A model generated the notes under the pieces. That model saw only the letters and a list, made by a program, of their open reading frames with translations, made no database searches and was not told the origin of the DNA. Below, one piece after another: positions 6,070-14,670 of a stretch of 37,123 nucleotides of DNA (the stretch's first letter is position 1; every line of letters starts with the position of its first letter). The DNA comes from Bacillota bacterium. Its GTDB lineage: Bacteria; Bacillota; UBA4882; UBA8346. Made by a program: the position numbers and the translations under genes. The stretch lies in NCBI GenBank assembly GCA_023435225.1, contig JAEYRX010000053.1, forward strand, positions 1 through 37,123, in the 5' to 3' direction.

Positions 6070-7962
6070 CTAATGCACCTCTCTCATCTTCTCATAAATA
6101 ACAAATCCGCCGCCTGGAACAGTCAGTTCCAACACTTTACCGTTCCTATCCTCAACCTTTACTTCCTCACCTATCTTCCCTTTTTCCGTCGAACAATAGG
6201 TACATTTAAACCTGTCGTCAACTTCATGCAAAAAATGATCAATGGTAACCCAAGCATGAATTGACTGGTCCGGATCAGTATTTACCGCCAGTAGAATCTC
6301 CTCATCCACCATAATCCGGGACCAGGGAACAATAGTCTCCATCTTACCGGCATATTTGGCCGGATAACCGAAGTCGGTCCCGTTTCCGGAGATCTGCCGT
6401 AAGAACTGCCGTCCTCTTCGTAAAGCCATTCTATCCCGACGGATCTTTAAAACCTCAGCCAACTCCTTATAGATCCAATTATCCTCATTAAAGAAATGAC
6501 GGTTACGGCTCAAAAATGCCCCGAACTCTCCGCCGAACATGGTTTCCCGGATATAACGGTCACTGCCTTCCCCCTTCCCTTCACCATTGAATCCCTGTTC
6601 GGTCCCGTAATAAATACAGGGAATCCCCAAGGTGGTAACATTAAGGGCTAGCGCGTTCAAGACCAGAGGCCGGGCTTTATCTTCATCCAGAAAAGCGCAA
6701 AAACGGGCTTTACTATCGCCTTTTCTTACCTGATCGTGATCATCCATTGAGGTTACCACTTTGTTTCGAAACCAGATATGCGACTCTTTACCGACTAAAA
6801 TTGAGTTGGTGAACAACTCGAAATACTCCCGCGGATCACGTTCTCCTTTGACCAGGTACTCCAATTTATCTTGAACATCGGCCAATCCAAGGGCCGCATT
6901 CGGACCTGTTTCCTCCAAAGTTTCAAAGGCTGATTTGCGATCACCGGTAATCTCAGCGATCATATAGAAATTTTCCTTGCCAATACTCTGAGTAAACTCA
7001 TGAATTACCGCGGTAAAATAGCGGACTGCCCCCTTATCCATATGTTTTACCGTATCAATCCGAAACCCGTCGATATTGGTCAACCCAATCCAGTACATAT
7101 AAATTTTAGTAAGCGCTTTTAACGCCTCCGACGGCTGGTAGTTATCAATGGAACCATCACCAAGATGAATATCCTTCAAGGAGAAAAAATCCCCTTCAAG
7201 ATATTCGGGAAAATAGTCGAAGTTTTTGATCGAGCCTTTCCGGGTATAGACATCAGGCTTTTGAAACTCATGGGGCCAGACTGCATTATTAGGCCAGAAC
7301 GGTTGTTGGAGGTCTATTGGTTCAAATGGAATACTGGGAATACCGAAAGCATCGTTATATCCTTTAACCGGATAGGGATTTCCGTCCCAGCAAGCGAAAC
7401 ATTTATTATTATCATGACAACGGCAGGAGTTGGATTCATAGCTGAATATATTGCCGGTATGATTGATAATAATGTCCAAGATGACATAGATCCCATTTTT
7501 GTGAGCAGTTTCCACCATCTCTTGAAACTCTTGTATTGTACCGAAATTTTTATCGATTTCCAAGAAGTTTTGAATACCATAACCGTGGTAAGTCGGTTCA
7601 AACTCTACTTGCTTGAAAATAGGGCCTACCCATATGGCGGTGATTCCCATCCGCTTCAGGTAACCTATCTTGCTGGTAATCCCTTTAATATTACCGCCGA
7701 TCCATCTAGCTCCGGCTTCCCGCCAAAGTCTTTTTTCATCCTCCGTGGTTGCCGTATTGCGATCATCTTTTTGATAAAGAGGGATCTTGCCGGTGGCAAC
7801 CGGGCTTCCATCGATATCCCGATAGTCCCGCTCCTCCCCGTTGGAAAACCGGTCGGGTAGCAAAAAATAAATAACTTGGTCTTCCCAGGCCGGCGGTGAC
7901 GGAAAATATTCTTTACCGGTAGTTACATCATGGATATTCACCTCGGACAGTGTTTGAATCAT
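6070..7962 (-). CDS. GH13 alpha-amylase family glycoside hydrolase, cytoplasmic
   Basis: The 630-aa protein starts at ATG with AGGAAGG nine bases upstream. It has no signal peptide, so it probably acts on internal or imported alpha-glucans. The four GH13 regions are clear: I, DIIINHTGN (163-171); II, GFRIDTVKH with nucleophile Asp303; III, MIAEITG with acid/base Glu337; IV, MDDHDQ with Asp410. The N terminus (WEDQVIYFLLPDRFSNG) is the usual start of the TIM barrel. A C-terminal beta domain follows from about 540. Domain B contains an unusual cluster, Cys180-x-Cys182-x5-Cys188-x2-Cys191. Substrate specificity (amylase, cyclomaltodextrinase or glucosidase) cannot be fixed from motifs. The gene is divergent from add. 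Confidence 0.9.
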   Translation of the reverse strand: MIQTLSEVNIHDVTTGKEYFPSPPAWEDQVIYFLLPDRFSNGEERDYRDIDGSPVATGKIPLYQKDDRNTATTEDEKRLWREAGARWIGGNIKGITSKIGYLKRMGITAIWVGPIFKQVEFEPTYHGYGIQNFLEIDKNFGTIQEFQEMVETAHKNGIYVILDIIINHTGNIFSYESNSCRCHDNNKCFACWDGNPYPVKGYNDAFGIPSIPFEPIDLQQPFWPNNAVWPHEFQKPDVYTRKGSIKNFDYFPEYLEGDFFSLKDIHLGDGSIDNYQPSEALKALTKIYMYWIGLTNIDGFRIDTVKHMDKGAVRYFTAVIHEFTQSIGKENFYMIAEITGDRKSAFETLEETGPNAALGLADVQDKLEYLVKGERDPREYFELFTNSILVGKESHIWFRNKVVTSMDDHDQVRKGDSKARFCAFLDEDKARPLVLNALALNVTTLGIPCIYYGTEQGFNGEGKGEGSDRYIRETMFGGEFGAFLSRNRHFFNEDNWIYKELAEVLKIRRDRMALRRGRQFLRQISGNGTDFGYPAKYAGKMETIVPWSRIMVDEEILLAVNTDPDQSIHAWVTIDHFLHEVDDRFKCTYCSTEKGKIGEEVKVEDRNGKVLELTVPGGGFVIYEKMREVH

Positions 7963-8187
7963 TGGTTCGGACCTTCCTTTCAGTAATCATGGTTTTAAAT
8001 GCTATACAGGATAAATCCTTATTATAGTGATATAGAAATATTTGAAATATACAAAAATAATTACTGGACATAACCATAATAACGAAAAATACGCCTTTTT
8101 TATTGCCAGCTTATGGAAGGATTTTTTAGAAGTTTACAGAATTTATTCCTTAAACTTTGACCTACAATTTAATTGCCGGAGGAGCAT

Positions 8188-9207
8188 ATGAATACTAAAA
8201 TCATAAACTTTCTAAATGGATTACCGAAAGTTGAGTTACACATTCATTTGGAAGGTTCCATCCCATTAGAAACTTTATGGGAGTTAATCAAAAAATACCA
8301 CGGCGATAAGGAATTGGGGAGTATCGATAATCTTAGGGGAAGATTTAAGTATAAAGACTTCCACCATTTTTTAGATACCTGGATTTGGAAAGATCAATTT
8401 ATCAGAGAGTATGACGATATCACCTTCTTTGCCGATGCGGTCGCCAATGATTTGAAATCGCAAAATATCCAATATGCCGAACTGCATTTTACACCGGCCG
8501 GTTTTATGGCTAAGGATTTAAAAACAGGTCTGGTTGTTGAAGCAATCAAAAAAGGCTTCAAAAACCATACCAATGATATTACGCTTAACTTAATCGCCGA
8601 TCTATGCCGAAATTGCGATCTGGAAACAGTGGACCAAGTTCTTGATGAGATCATCGAGTTAAAAGACCCAACTGTCTTAGGTATCGGCCTTGGCGGGGAT
8701 GAGAAAAATTACCCGCCCCATATTTTTAAGAATAGCTTTGAAAAAGCCAAAAAACACGGCTTAATGATAACCGTCCATGCCGGAGAAGCCGCCGGAGCTG
8801 AAAGTATTTGGGGCGCTATCAGGGATTTAAAAGCCGAGCGAATCGGCCATGGAACCAGAGCTTACGAGGACGACAACCTGTTGGAATATTTAAGAGAAAC
8901 ACAAATACCGGTTGAAATGTGCCCTTTATCAAATCTTTGTACTAGAGTTGTAACCAATATAAAAGAACATCCGATAAAAAAATATTTTGATTTGGGCTTA
9001 AACATTTCAGTAAATACTGACGACCCCAAAATGTTTAATAATAATCTGGCTGAAGAGTATTTGGTTCTAGTTACTGAGCTGGGATTCAATCTAAGCGATA
9101 TCAAGCAGATTATTAGTAATGCAATTCGGGCTTCTTGGTGTTCGGATATGACAAAAACAGAACTTATGAATGAATTAGATAGATATTATAATCTGGCGGT
9201 GAATTAA
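8188..9207 (+). CDS. add: Adenosine deaminase
   Basis: The 339-aa zinc amidohydrolase-fold protein deaminates adenosine/deoxyadenosine to inosine in purine salvage. Visible motifs are KVELHIHLEGS (first two Zn-ligand His, residues 18 and 20), ITVHAGEA (His and catalytic Glu), RIGHGTRA, VEMCPLSN and SVNTDDP (Asp pair). Length fits the family. Start is ATG at 8188 because GGAGGAG lies at 8178-8184; a TTG at 8173 would precede that site. It is monocistronic, ending in a hairpin overlapping its stop. Some relatives act on adenine or modified adenosines, so the exact substrate is less sure than the family. Confidence 0.88.
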   Translation: MNTKIINFLNGLPKVELHIHLEGSIPLETLWELIKKYHGDKELGSIDNLRGRFKYKDFHHFLDTWIWKDQFIREYDDITFFADAVANDLKSQNIQYAELHFTPAGFMAKDLKTGLVVEAIKKGFKNHTNDITLNLIADLCRNCDLETVDQVLDEIIELKDPTVLGIGLGGDEKNYPPHIFKNSFEKAKKHGLMITVHAGEAAGAESIWGAIRDLKAERIGHGTRAYEDDNLLEYLRETQIPVEMCPLSNLCTRVVTNIKEHPIKKYFDLGLNISVNTDDPKMFNNNLAEEYLVLVTELGFNLSDIKQIISNAIRASWCSDMTKTELMNELDRYYNLAVN

Positions 9208-9233
9208 AAGTAATACTTTCTAACTTCACCGCC
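9195..9233. terminator. Bidirectional hairpin between add and the 65-aa gene
   Basis: ggcggtgaa (9195-9203) pairs perfectly with ttcaccgcc (9225-9233). The left arm includes the last codons and stop of add. The convergent 65-aa gene ends at 9269, so the hairpin could serve both transcripts. Confidence 0.5.
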
Positions 9234-9268
9234 AATTCTAATTCGGGATTAACCCATCTATACAATTG

Positions 9269-9466
9269 TTATAATTTTTTAACCAATAAAAGAGGCAACC
9301 CCAGATCACGAATCCTTGTTAAAATTGCATGTAACGCCGCTTGGTCAGTGACCTCACCCTTTAGCAAAGTCTCGCCCTGCGGTAGCAACTCCATTGTCAT
9401 CCCGTCAAACCAGCCGGACCGTTCTTGATGAATATGGCCTTTCACCACAATTTCATAAATATTCAA
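9269..9466 (-). CDS. Small conserved protein of unknown function (65 aa)
   Basis: The reading is MNIYEIVVKGHIHQERSGWF, then DGMTMELLPQGETLLKGEV, then TDQAALHAILTRIRDLGLPL. It resembles from memory a family of 60-90 aa proteins in Chloroflexi, Cyanobacteria and Actinobacteria with the endings 'DQAALHGLLxRIRDLGLPL', often encoded beside large LuxR/MalT-like regulators; a profile search would settle that. Start is TTG at 9466, nine bases after GGAGG; a TTG three codons earlier abuts the site and is unlikely. The family has no known function. The gene lies 42 bases behind the beta-barrel gene and in the same direction as the LAL regulator. Confidence 0.65.
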   Translation of the reverse strand: MNIYEIVVKGHIHQERSGWFDGMTMELLPQGETLLKGEVTDQAALHAILTRIRDLGLPLLLVKKL

Positions 9467-9508
9467 ATCAATCAACCTCCATCATTAGATGGATTTTCGT
9501 AACTAATA

Positions 9509-10063
9509 TTAAAATTTATAACCACAGCTGAGACTGGTTTTGTAATATACGATTTCCGTGTTTGTGTTTTGCTGTTTAAAGTGACCGTGGTTACCAGAGT
9601 ACAAAAGTTCGAGGACCAGATTGTCACGGGTAAATCCGCCGCCTAAACCCCAATATACTCCACATTCCGTAGAACCACCGTTTTTGTAAACCTCATTGGC
9701 GTTAAAAATATCCAAGCCCAGTCTCCCGGTAAGATAAGGTTTAATACCATTACCGTTAAAATTGTAGTTCACTACGCCATAGATTGGGATAAAACTGATT
9801 TTCTTACCGCTACTATCTTGAAATTTCCGCTCGGATTGATATTCCAAACCGATACCATACTCAAGTTTCTGTTTGGCAAAATAGTATTCATAACCGATTG
9901 TCAAACCGGGGTCGATATCGGTTTTCGGGCCTGTTCCCGTATCCAGGCCGTGTTTACCCTCCAGATCATAGCCAATCTTAACTACACTATCCGCCAGAGC
10001 ATAATTCCCGAAAACAAAAACAGAAACTAATACTAAAGTTACTACTAACATAAATCTTTTCAT
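9509..10063 (-). CDS. Putative outer-membrane beta-barrel protein (porin-like)
   Basis: The 184-aa protein has a Sec signal peptide (MKRFMLVVTLVLVSVFVFG, then NYALA-DS). It then shows alternating hydrophobic/polar strands with aromatic girdle residues: LTIGYEYYFAKQ, LEYGIGLEYQSE, IPIYGVVNYNF, KPYLTGRLGLD, GVYWGLGGGFT, LVLELLYSGNHG and a last strand ending YKTSLSCGYKF. A C-terminal Phe is the usual recognition signal for outer-membrane barrel assembly. Size suits a small 8-strand barrel of the OmpW/outer-membrane-protein beta-barrel type. Such a protein implies a host with an outer membrane, striking beside sporulation genes. ATG follows AGGAGTGCATTAGG. It lies between the LAL regulator and the 65-aa gene; it may be a regulatory target of the former (inference). 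Confidence 0.7.
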   Translation of the reverse strand: MKRFMLVVTLVLVSVFVFGNYALADSVVKIGYDLEGKHGLDTGTGPKTDIDPGLTIGYEYYFAKQKLEYGIGLEYQSERKFQDSSGKKISFIPIYGVVNYNFNGNGIKPYLTGRLGLDIFNANEVYKNGGSTECGVYWGLGGGFTRDNLVLELLYSGNHGHFKQQNTNTEIVYYKTSLSCGYKF

Positions 10064-10471
10064 CCTAATGCACTCCTATCTCAATTTTAACAAACGTTCT
10101 GCCGGGCAAATAAAGAACTCCGGCTAAAAATGAAAATAAATGAAATATTTTTGGACTAAAACCTCCCTTCATCAAAACACAATTGACCTTACAATAAAGT
10201 TATACCTTAAAACAGGTCGGATTTGACCTAACTAAAGTTAGGGTAAAGGTTGGGTTTAGGTTGAATTTTCTTAATTAAGGGAGTTTCATAATTACCATTA
10301 TTAAGTTTTGGATACGATATATAGTGAGAAACCCAGATATAGCTATCAATATATTGTATTCAAATGTCGAAATTTTAAATTATGAAAATCCCTCAATGGC
10401 GAAAATTCCTCATTTAATAAACTGCACTATGAGGAGAAAAGAGGTAGTTGAGGTTTAAACTTTTCTGTTTT
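10064..10471. other. Regulatory gap between LAL regulator and beta-barrel gene
   Basis: No gene in 408 bases. It contains a short palindrome cctaact-aa-agttagg (10227-10242) upstream of the beta-barrel gene, a neighbouring degenerate run ggttgggtttaggttg, and the long inverted repeat at 10305-10366. The palindrome is a candidate operator. Confidence 0.5.
10305..10366. repeat. Inverted repeat related to 20710-20756, imperfect copy
   Basis: The left arm gttttggatacgatatat (10305-10322) and right arm atatattgtattcaaatg (10349-10366) pair at 14 of 18 positions around a 26-nt spacer. The right arm is identical over 18 bases to the right arm of the perfect repeat at 20710-20756. Confidence 0.65.
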
Positions 10472-13162
10472 TTACGGAAGCAAAAACAACCGACGGGCTT
10501 CGGCGACGGCTTGAGTCCGGCTACCGGCGCCCAGTTTTCCGTAAATATTATTTAAGTGCCATTTGGTGGTCCCAACCGTAATAAATAATTGGGCCGCGAT
10601 CTCCTGGTTGGACCGGCCCTCGGCCACCAGACTAAGTATCTCAAGTTCCCGTTCACTTAATTGTTCAATTAAGGTTTCGCTCCCAAGACCGTTGTTGACT
10701 TTCTCCCCGACCGGATTTCGGACTGCGGCCAAAATCTCATCCACTAAATCGGGGGCAACTTTTCTTACCGACGGAAGGATTCCCAACAATCGCGGACCTG
10801 TATCGATAAAAATACGGCTATACCTTTCGGGAGCAGCCAATATCAGAGACTTTTTCAAATGGCTTAAGGCCTTATTTTCATTTCCCAAAGCCGATAATAC
10901 AATAGCTTGTAGAATATGAACTATCATCACCCAATACTGTAATTCATCAGAAACGGCTTTTTCCAGATTGACCAATAGATTGGCCGCCTCCTGCAATCGT
11001 TCCTCCGCTATCAATAATCGGGTATAAGTGCATAAAGTTGGTATCAATCTGGGTTCGGGACGGATTTCCGGAGTTAATTTCCAAAACTCCGCCCATTGTC
11101 TTCCCAAGGCGGTTTCCCCCCGGCGTAATAATAATTCAATCTCGGTCCGGGTATACATTTTTACCACTTCACTAAAACCAATCTCCGCAGTGAGTTGCCG
11201 GGCTTCACGTAAAGTTTCCAATGCGGCCTCAGTCTCTCCGGAAGCGTACTGAACCAGGGCGATGGTACGTTCGGCGTCCCCTCCCATAATCTGTTCCGCT
11301 AACAGCTTACGGCTGATATCCATGGCTTTAAACGCATATTCACGGGCCTGTGACAATTTATTGGACTCGTAATAAAGAGAACTCAACGGAATATAGGCCA
11401 TTTCCGCTATCGGCAACGGTCTACCGTGTTTATCAACATATCGCTCTAAAACTTCTTCACAAACGGAGACCGCCTCCCGGCGCCTGCCTTGCTCGTGAAG
11501 GCTAAACGCCAGATTTATCGCTGCCGTAATGGTCGGTAATGAGTGCCCCAAGGTTTGCCGTCCAATTTGATATGCTTTACTGTAAGTCCGGGTTGCCTCA
11601 TTGGCCGCTCCTTTTGCCAATAATGCTTTAGCCAGGGGCACTAATGTTATAATCGTAAAAAGGGTATCACTCTCCGGAATCAGTTTTAACCCTTCCCGGG
11701 CTAGCCGTTCAATTTCAAGCGACCCTTGGAAACCGGCCAGCCAGGCTTGTAAACTTAACAGTCGTCCTCGGTTAACTGGATTTAATTTTTCCAGTAAACC
11801 CTGGCCCTCCAGCATATAAGCACAGTCCTGCGCTTCCGGCGCCTTACCGGTAATGAATAAAGACCAAGCCTTATAAACAATCAGTTCGGTCCGGGACTCA
11901 ACCATGGTTGGAGGTAAAGAGTTCACCCAACCCAATAAAGTAGCGATTGCTCCTTTTAACACCGACTGATCGGCTGTTGCTAAAATCAGTTCGGCTGCCT
12001 TATCCCAATCCTCTCCCATTAAGTTATACCGGATAGCCTCCTCCATATACCCATTCTCCTGCAGCCATTCGGCCGCCCGGCGATGGATATCCAAATTAGT
12101 CGGCCGCGTCAATTCAGTGCTAAGGAAATCGGCGAATAAATGGTGGAAACGATACCATTCTCGTTGCCCGTCAAGCGGGATTAGAAATAGATTGTTCTGT
12201 TCAAGCTCGTTCAAAAAAGTCTGGCTATCGTTTCGCCCGGTTATAGCATTACATAAGGAAGCCGAAAACCTTTCTAAAACGGCTACCCGGCAAATAAACT
12301 CTTTTAGTTCCGGATCCAAATGATGTAACACTTCAGACCCTAGATAATCGAGGATAAAATGGTGATTACCCCGGAAAGTTTCAATAAATTCGGCAGCTTG
12401 CTCCGGTTTCGACCCTTTCATGGATAACCCAGCCAGTTGCAATCCGGCAACCCAGCCCTCAGTGCGGGATTCTAAAGCAGACAGTTGCTGGGAGTTTAAT
12501 TTGACCCCCATAGTGGCCCCAAAAAACTCCCCTACTTCATTGCCGATAAATCGGAGATCATCAGCTCGAAATTCGTATAATAGATTACGGACCCGCCAAT
12601 TTGACAATGGAAACGGCGGGTCTTCCCGAGTAATAATCACCAAACTGAATTTCGGAGGCTGTTGCCCTATTAAAAACTGAATTGCTTGATGAATATATTG
12701 ATTGGAGATTTGATGATAATCATCTAAAACCAAAGTTACGGGAACAGTCAGATTCACCAGTTCGTTCACCAAATAACTCATTAATGTTTCAGGGGGAGGC
12801 AACTGCCCAATCCCTATGAGACTACTGATGGAATACCCGATTTCGTTGACCACCGTTTGCAGAGCGGTAATCAAGTAAGAAAAGAACCGGTTTGGTTCAT
12901 TGTCATTTTTATCCAGCGACAACCAGAGATACGGTTGCCCAAGTGAATTTAATCCTTCAATGACCATGGTCGTTTTACCGTAACCAGCGGGGGCTGATAC
13001 CAGGGTCAGAGGAATATGATTTAAAATTGTTTTTGATAAACGTTGACTTAAGCGCCGGCGGGGTACAATATTACTTCTAACCCGGGGAATTGATAATTTT
13101 GTTGTCAGAATCGGTATTGAAGGAATCGGAGTACTATCTTGAATACTATTAATTTCAGTCAT
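10472..13162 (-). CDS. MalT-like LuxR-family ATPase regulator (LAL)
   Basis: The 896-aa regulator has a STAND-type NTPase near the N terminus: Walker A SAPAGYGKTT (about 56-65) and Walker B TLVLDDYHQ (about 143-151). The RADDLRF and LAGLSM segments follow in the usual MalT order. A long helical TPR-rich middle (about 350-800) probably binds the inducer. The C-terminal GerE helix-turn-helix reads LSERELEILSLVAEGRSNQEIA..GTTKWHLNNIYGKLG. These proteins oligomerise with ATP and inducer and activate promoters. The inducer is unknown; maltotriose in MalT itself cannot be assumed. ATG follows AAGGAG at six bases. It lies upstream of the beta-barrel and 65-aa genes on the same strand. Confidence 0.9.
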   Translation of the reverse strand: MTEINSIQDSTPIPSIPILTTKLSIPRVRSNIVPRRRLSQRLSKTILNHIPLTLVSAPAGYGKTTMVIEGLNSLGQPYLWLSLDKNDNEPNRFFSYLITALQTVVNEIGYSISSLIGIGQLPPPETLMSYLVNELVNLTVPVTLVLDDYHQISNQYIHQAIQFLIGQQPPKFSLVIITREDPPFPLSNWRVRNLLYEFRADDLRFIGNEVGEFFGATMGVKLNSQQLSALESRTEGWVAGLQLAGLSMKGSKPEQAAEFIETFRGNHHFILDYLGSEVLHHLDPELKEFICRVAVLERFSASLCNAITGRNDSQTFLNELEQNNLFLIPLDGQREWYRFHHLFADFLSTELTRPTNLDIHRRAAEWLQENGYMEEAIRYNLMGEDWDKAAELILATADQSVLKGAIATLLGWVNSLPPTMVESRTELIVYKAWSLFITGKAPEAQDCAYMLEGQGLLEKLNPVNRGRLLSLQAWLAGFQGSLEIERLAREGLKLIPESDTLFTIITLVPLAKALLAKGAANEATRTYSKAYQIGRQTLGHSLPTITAAINLAFSLHEQGRRREAVSVCEEVLERYVDKHGRPLPIAEMAYIPLSSLYYESNKLSQAREYAFKAMDISRKLLAEQIMGGDAERTIALVQYASGETEAALETLREARQLTAEIGFSEVVKMYTRTEIELLLRRGETALGRQWAEFWKLTPEIRPEPRLIPTLCTYTRLLIAEERLQEAANLLVNLEKAVSDELQYWVMIVHILQAIVLSALGNENKALSHLKKSLILAAPERYSRIFIDTGPRLLGILPSVRKVAPDLVDEILAAVRNPVGEKVNNGLGSETLIEQLSERELEILSLVAEGRSNQEIAAQLFITVGTTKWHLNNIYGKLGAGSRTQAVAEARRLFLLP

Positions 13163-13414
13163 TTATGACTCCTTACTCTTATCAAAGATGCATGTTATTA
13201 TTTCTTGGTTTAGATTTGAACTCCTTCTAAAAACTCCCTAAACGATAAGTTTAACGTTAGGAAATCGTTGTAAAATGGTAAGTTTGTTTGTTGGCTTAAG
13301 GAAGGAATTTTAGGAAACTTCTAGAAAACAGTTCACAAAAATAACACAATTTTGCCTAATAATTATTCCAGATATATTAAGTCAGAAACAAATTGATTAA
13401 TTATGGAGCCTTAA

Positions 13415-14110
13415 ATGAAAATAAATTTGGAAACAATAAAAAACTTGATTCCCGATTGTTGCGATATTGATACATTCGATATATCGTTATGCTCAAACGA
13501 AGAACAACAGAGTATAAAGGATTTTTTACCTGATACAAAAACCGTTGTTGTCTTCGGCCACCATATCGAAAGTTCGATTGAGTGGATGTGGTTTCCCAGT
13601 AAAACAGAGCGAAGGAATAATAATTGTGCAGCCGATTTGCATTTGAAAACCATAGTTGAAAAGGTAGCGAAGTTTTTAAGTGATGGAAATATACAGAATG
13701 TAATTATTCCTTATCCGGGTTCATCCGGTATTCAGTTCAAAAAGTTAGCCGCTAAAACAGTACTGGGCGAGCTGGGCGACAGCTATCTTTTTTTACATAA
13801 TGAATGGGGTCCATGGATTCATTTACGGGTGCTACTTACGGAAGCGGATGTTTTAAAAGACGATCTCCAAAGTAAAAAAGAGCCGGTATGCATTCATTGT
13901 CAAAAATGCCTGGATGCCTGCCCCGGGAAAGCAATAGGTATGGATTATTTTGATGGGCTCTTATGCGACGAAACCCAGGATAAAATAAAAATTGAATTAC
14001 AAATACCGGAGGGGTATATCTGGAAGTGTGAGCAATGTTTAAGAGCTTGTCCTATCGGCAAAATACCGGAACAAATATATTATAGGAGTTTATTAAGTAA
14101 TGAAGCCTAA
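13415..14110 (+). CDS. QueG-like double [4Fe-4S] cluster protein (short epoxyqueuosine reductase homologue)
   Basis: The 231-aa protein has the two-cluster signature of COG1600/QueG: CIHCQKCLDACP at about 165-176 and CEQCLRACPIGK near the C terminus, with an additional Cys between them. The N-terminal half (TVVVFGHHIESS, IIPYPGSSGIQFKKLAAK and GDSYLFLHNEWGPWIHLRVLLTEAD) matches the substrate- or cofactor-facing part of that family. True QueG is about 350-390 aa with a C-terminal helical repeat, absent here. Activity on epoxyqueuosine is therefore unsure; a cobalamin- or electron-transfer role is possible. It starts the operon (ATG after GGAG) and overlaps the deformylase gene by 11 bases. Confidence 0.75.
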   Translation: MKINLETIKNLIPDCCDIDTFDISLCSNEEQQSIKDFLPDTKTVVVFGHHIESSIEWMWFPSKTERRNNNCAADLHLKTIVEKVAKFLSDGNIQNVIIPYPGSSGIQFKKLAAKTVLGELGDSYLFLHNEWGPWIHLRVLLTEADVLKDDLQSKKEPVCIHCQKCLDACPGKAIGMDYFDGLLCDETQDKIKIELQIPEGYIWKCEQCLRACPIGKIPEQIYYRSLLSNEA

Positions 14111-14642
14111 ATTAAAAACCGAACCAATAGTTCTTTTCGGGGACGCTGCTCTTAGAAGCGTATGTAAACCGGTAGAAGTATTTCATAAAGGACTACACCA
14201 GAAGATTGATATTATGGCAAATACACTTAGAAACCATGGCGGAGGAGCTGCTTTGGCCGCTCCCCAGATCGCTTTATTAAAGCAGATAATCGTAATTGAG
14301 TATTTCGGCCAATACTTCGAATTAATCAATCCGGTTATTACTGAAACTAGCGGTAACGCTATGGATTACGAAGGTTGTTTATCACTCCCAAACTATGTTG
14401 GCCGGGTAAACCGGTATCAAAAAATCAAAGTTAAATATCAAAACCGATTTGGGGATTTTCTCGAATTTGAGCCGGAAAACCAAATGGCCCGCTGTTTTCA
14501 GCATGAGATCGACCATTTAAATGGTGTCCTTTATATAGACAGAATGACCGACGAATATGTTTATAATCATGATACAAATGAGCAGCTTCCGGTTAAACAA
14601 CTGCTTGAAGTGACGAAGAAATTTATCCCTCTTGAAAATTAG
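14100..14642 (+). CDS. def: Peptide deformylase
   Basis: The 180-aa metalloprotease removes the formyl group from the initiator Met. The three motifs are present: GGGAALAAPQ (47-56; the usual second Gly of GxGLAAPQ is Ala), EGCLSLP with metal ligand Cys93, and QHEIDHLNG with His135, Glu136 and His139. The gene overlaps the QueG-like gene by 11 bases and has AGGAG inside it, so translation is probably coupled. Motif I variation suggests a secondary deformylase beside a housekeeping copy elsewhere, which is inference. Confidence 0.92.
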   Translation: MKPKLKTEPIVLFGDAALRSVCKPVEVFHKGLHQKIDIMANTLRNHGGGAALAAPQIALLKQIIVIEYFGQYFELINPVITETSGNAMDYEGCLSLPNYVGRVNRYQKIKVKYQNRFGDFLEFEPENQMARCFQHEIDHLNGVLYIDRMTDEYVYNHDTNEQLPVKQLLEVTKKFIPLEN

Positions 14643-14670
14643 AAATAATCCGCTTTGAGGTGAATCAATA

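Noticed and set aside
7165..7860. 231-aa open frame on the plus strand
   Set aside because: It lies wholly opposite the GH13 catalytic domain, which has all four conserved regions; no ribosome binding site or known motif.
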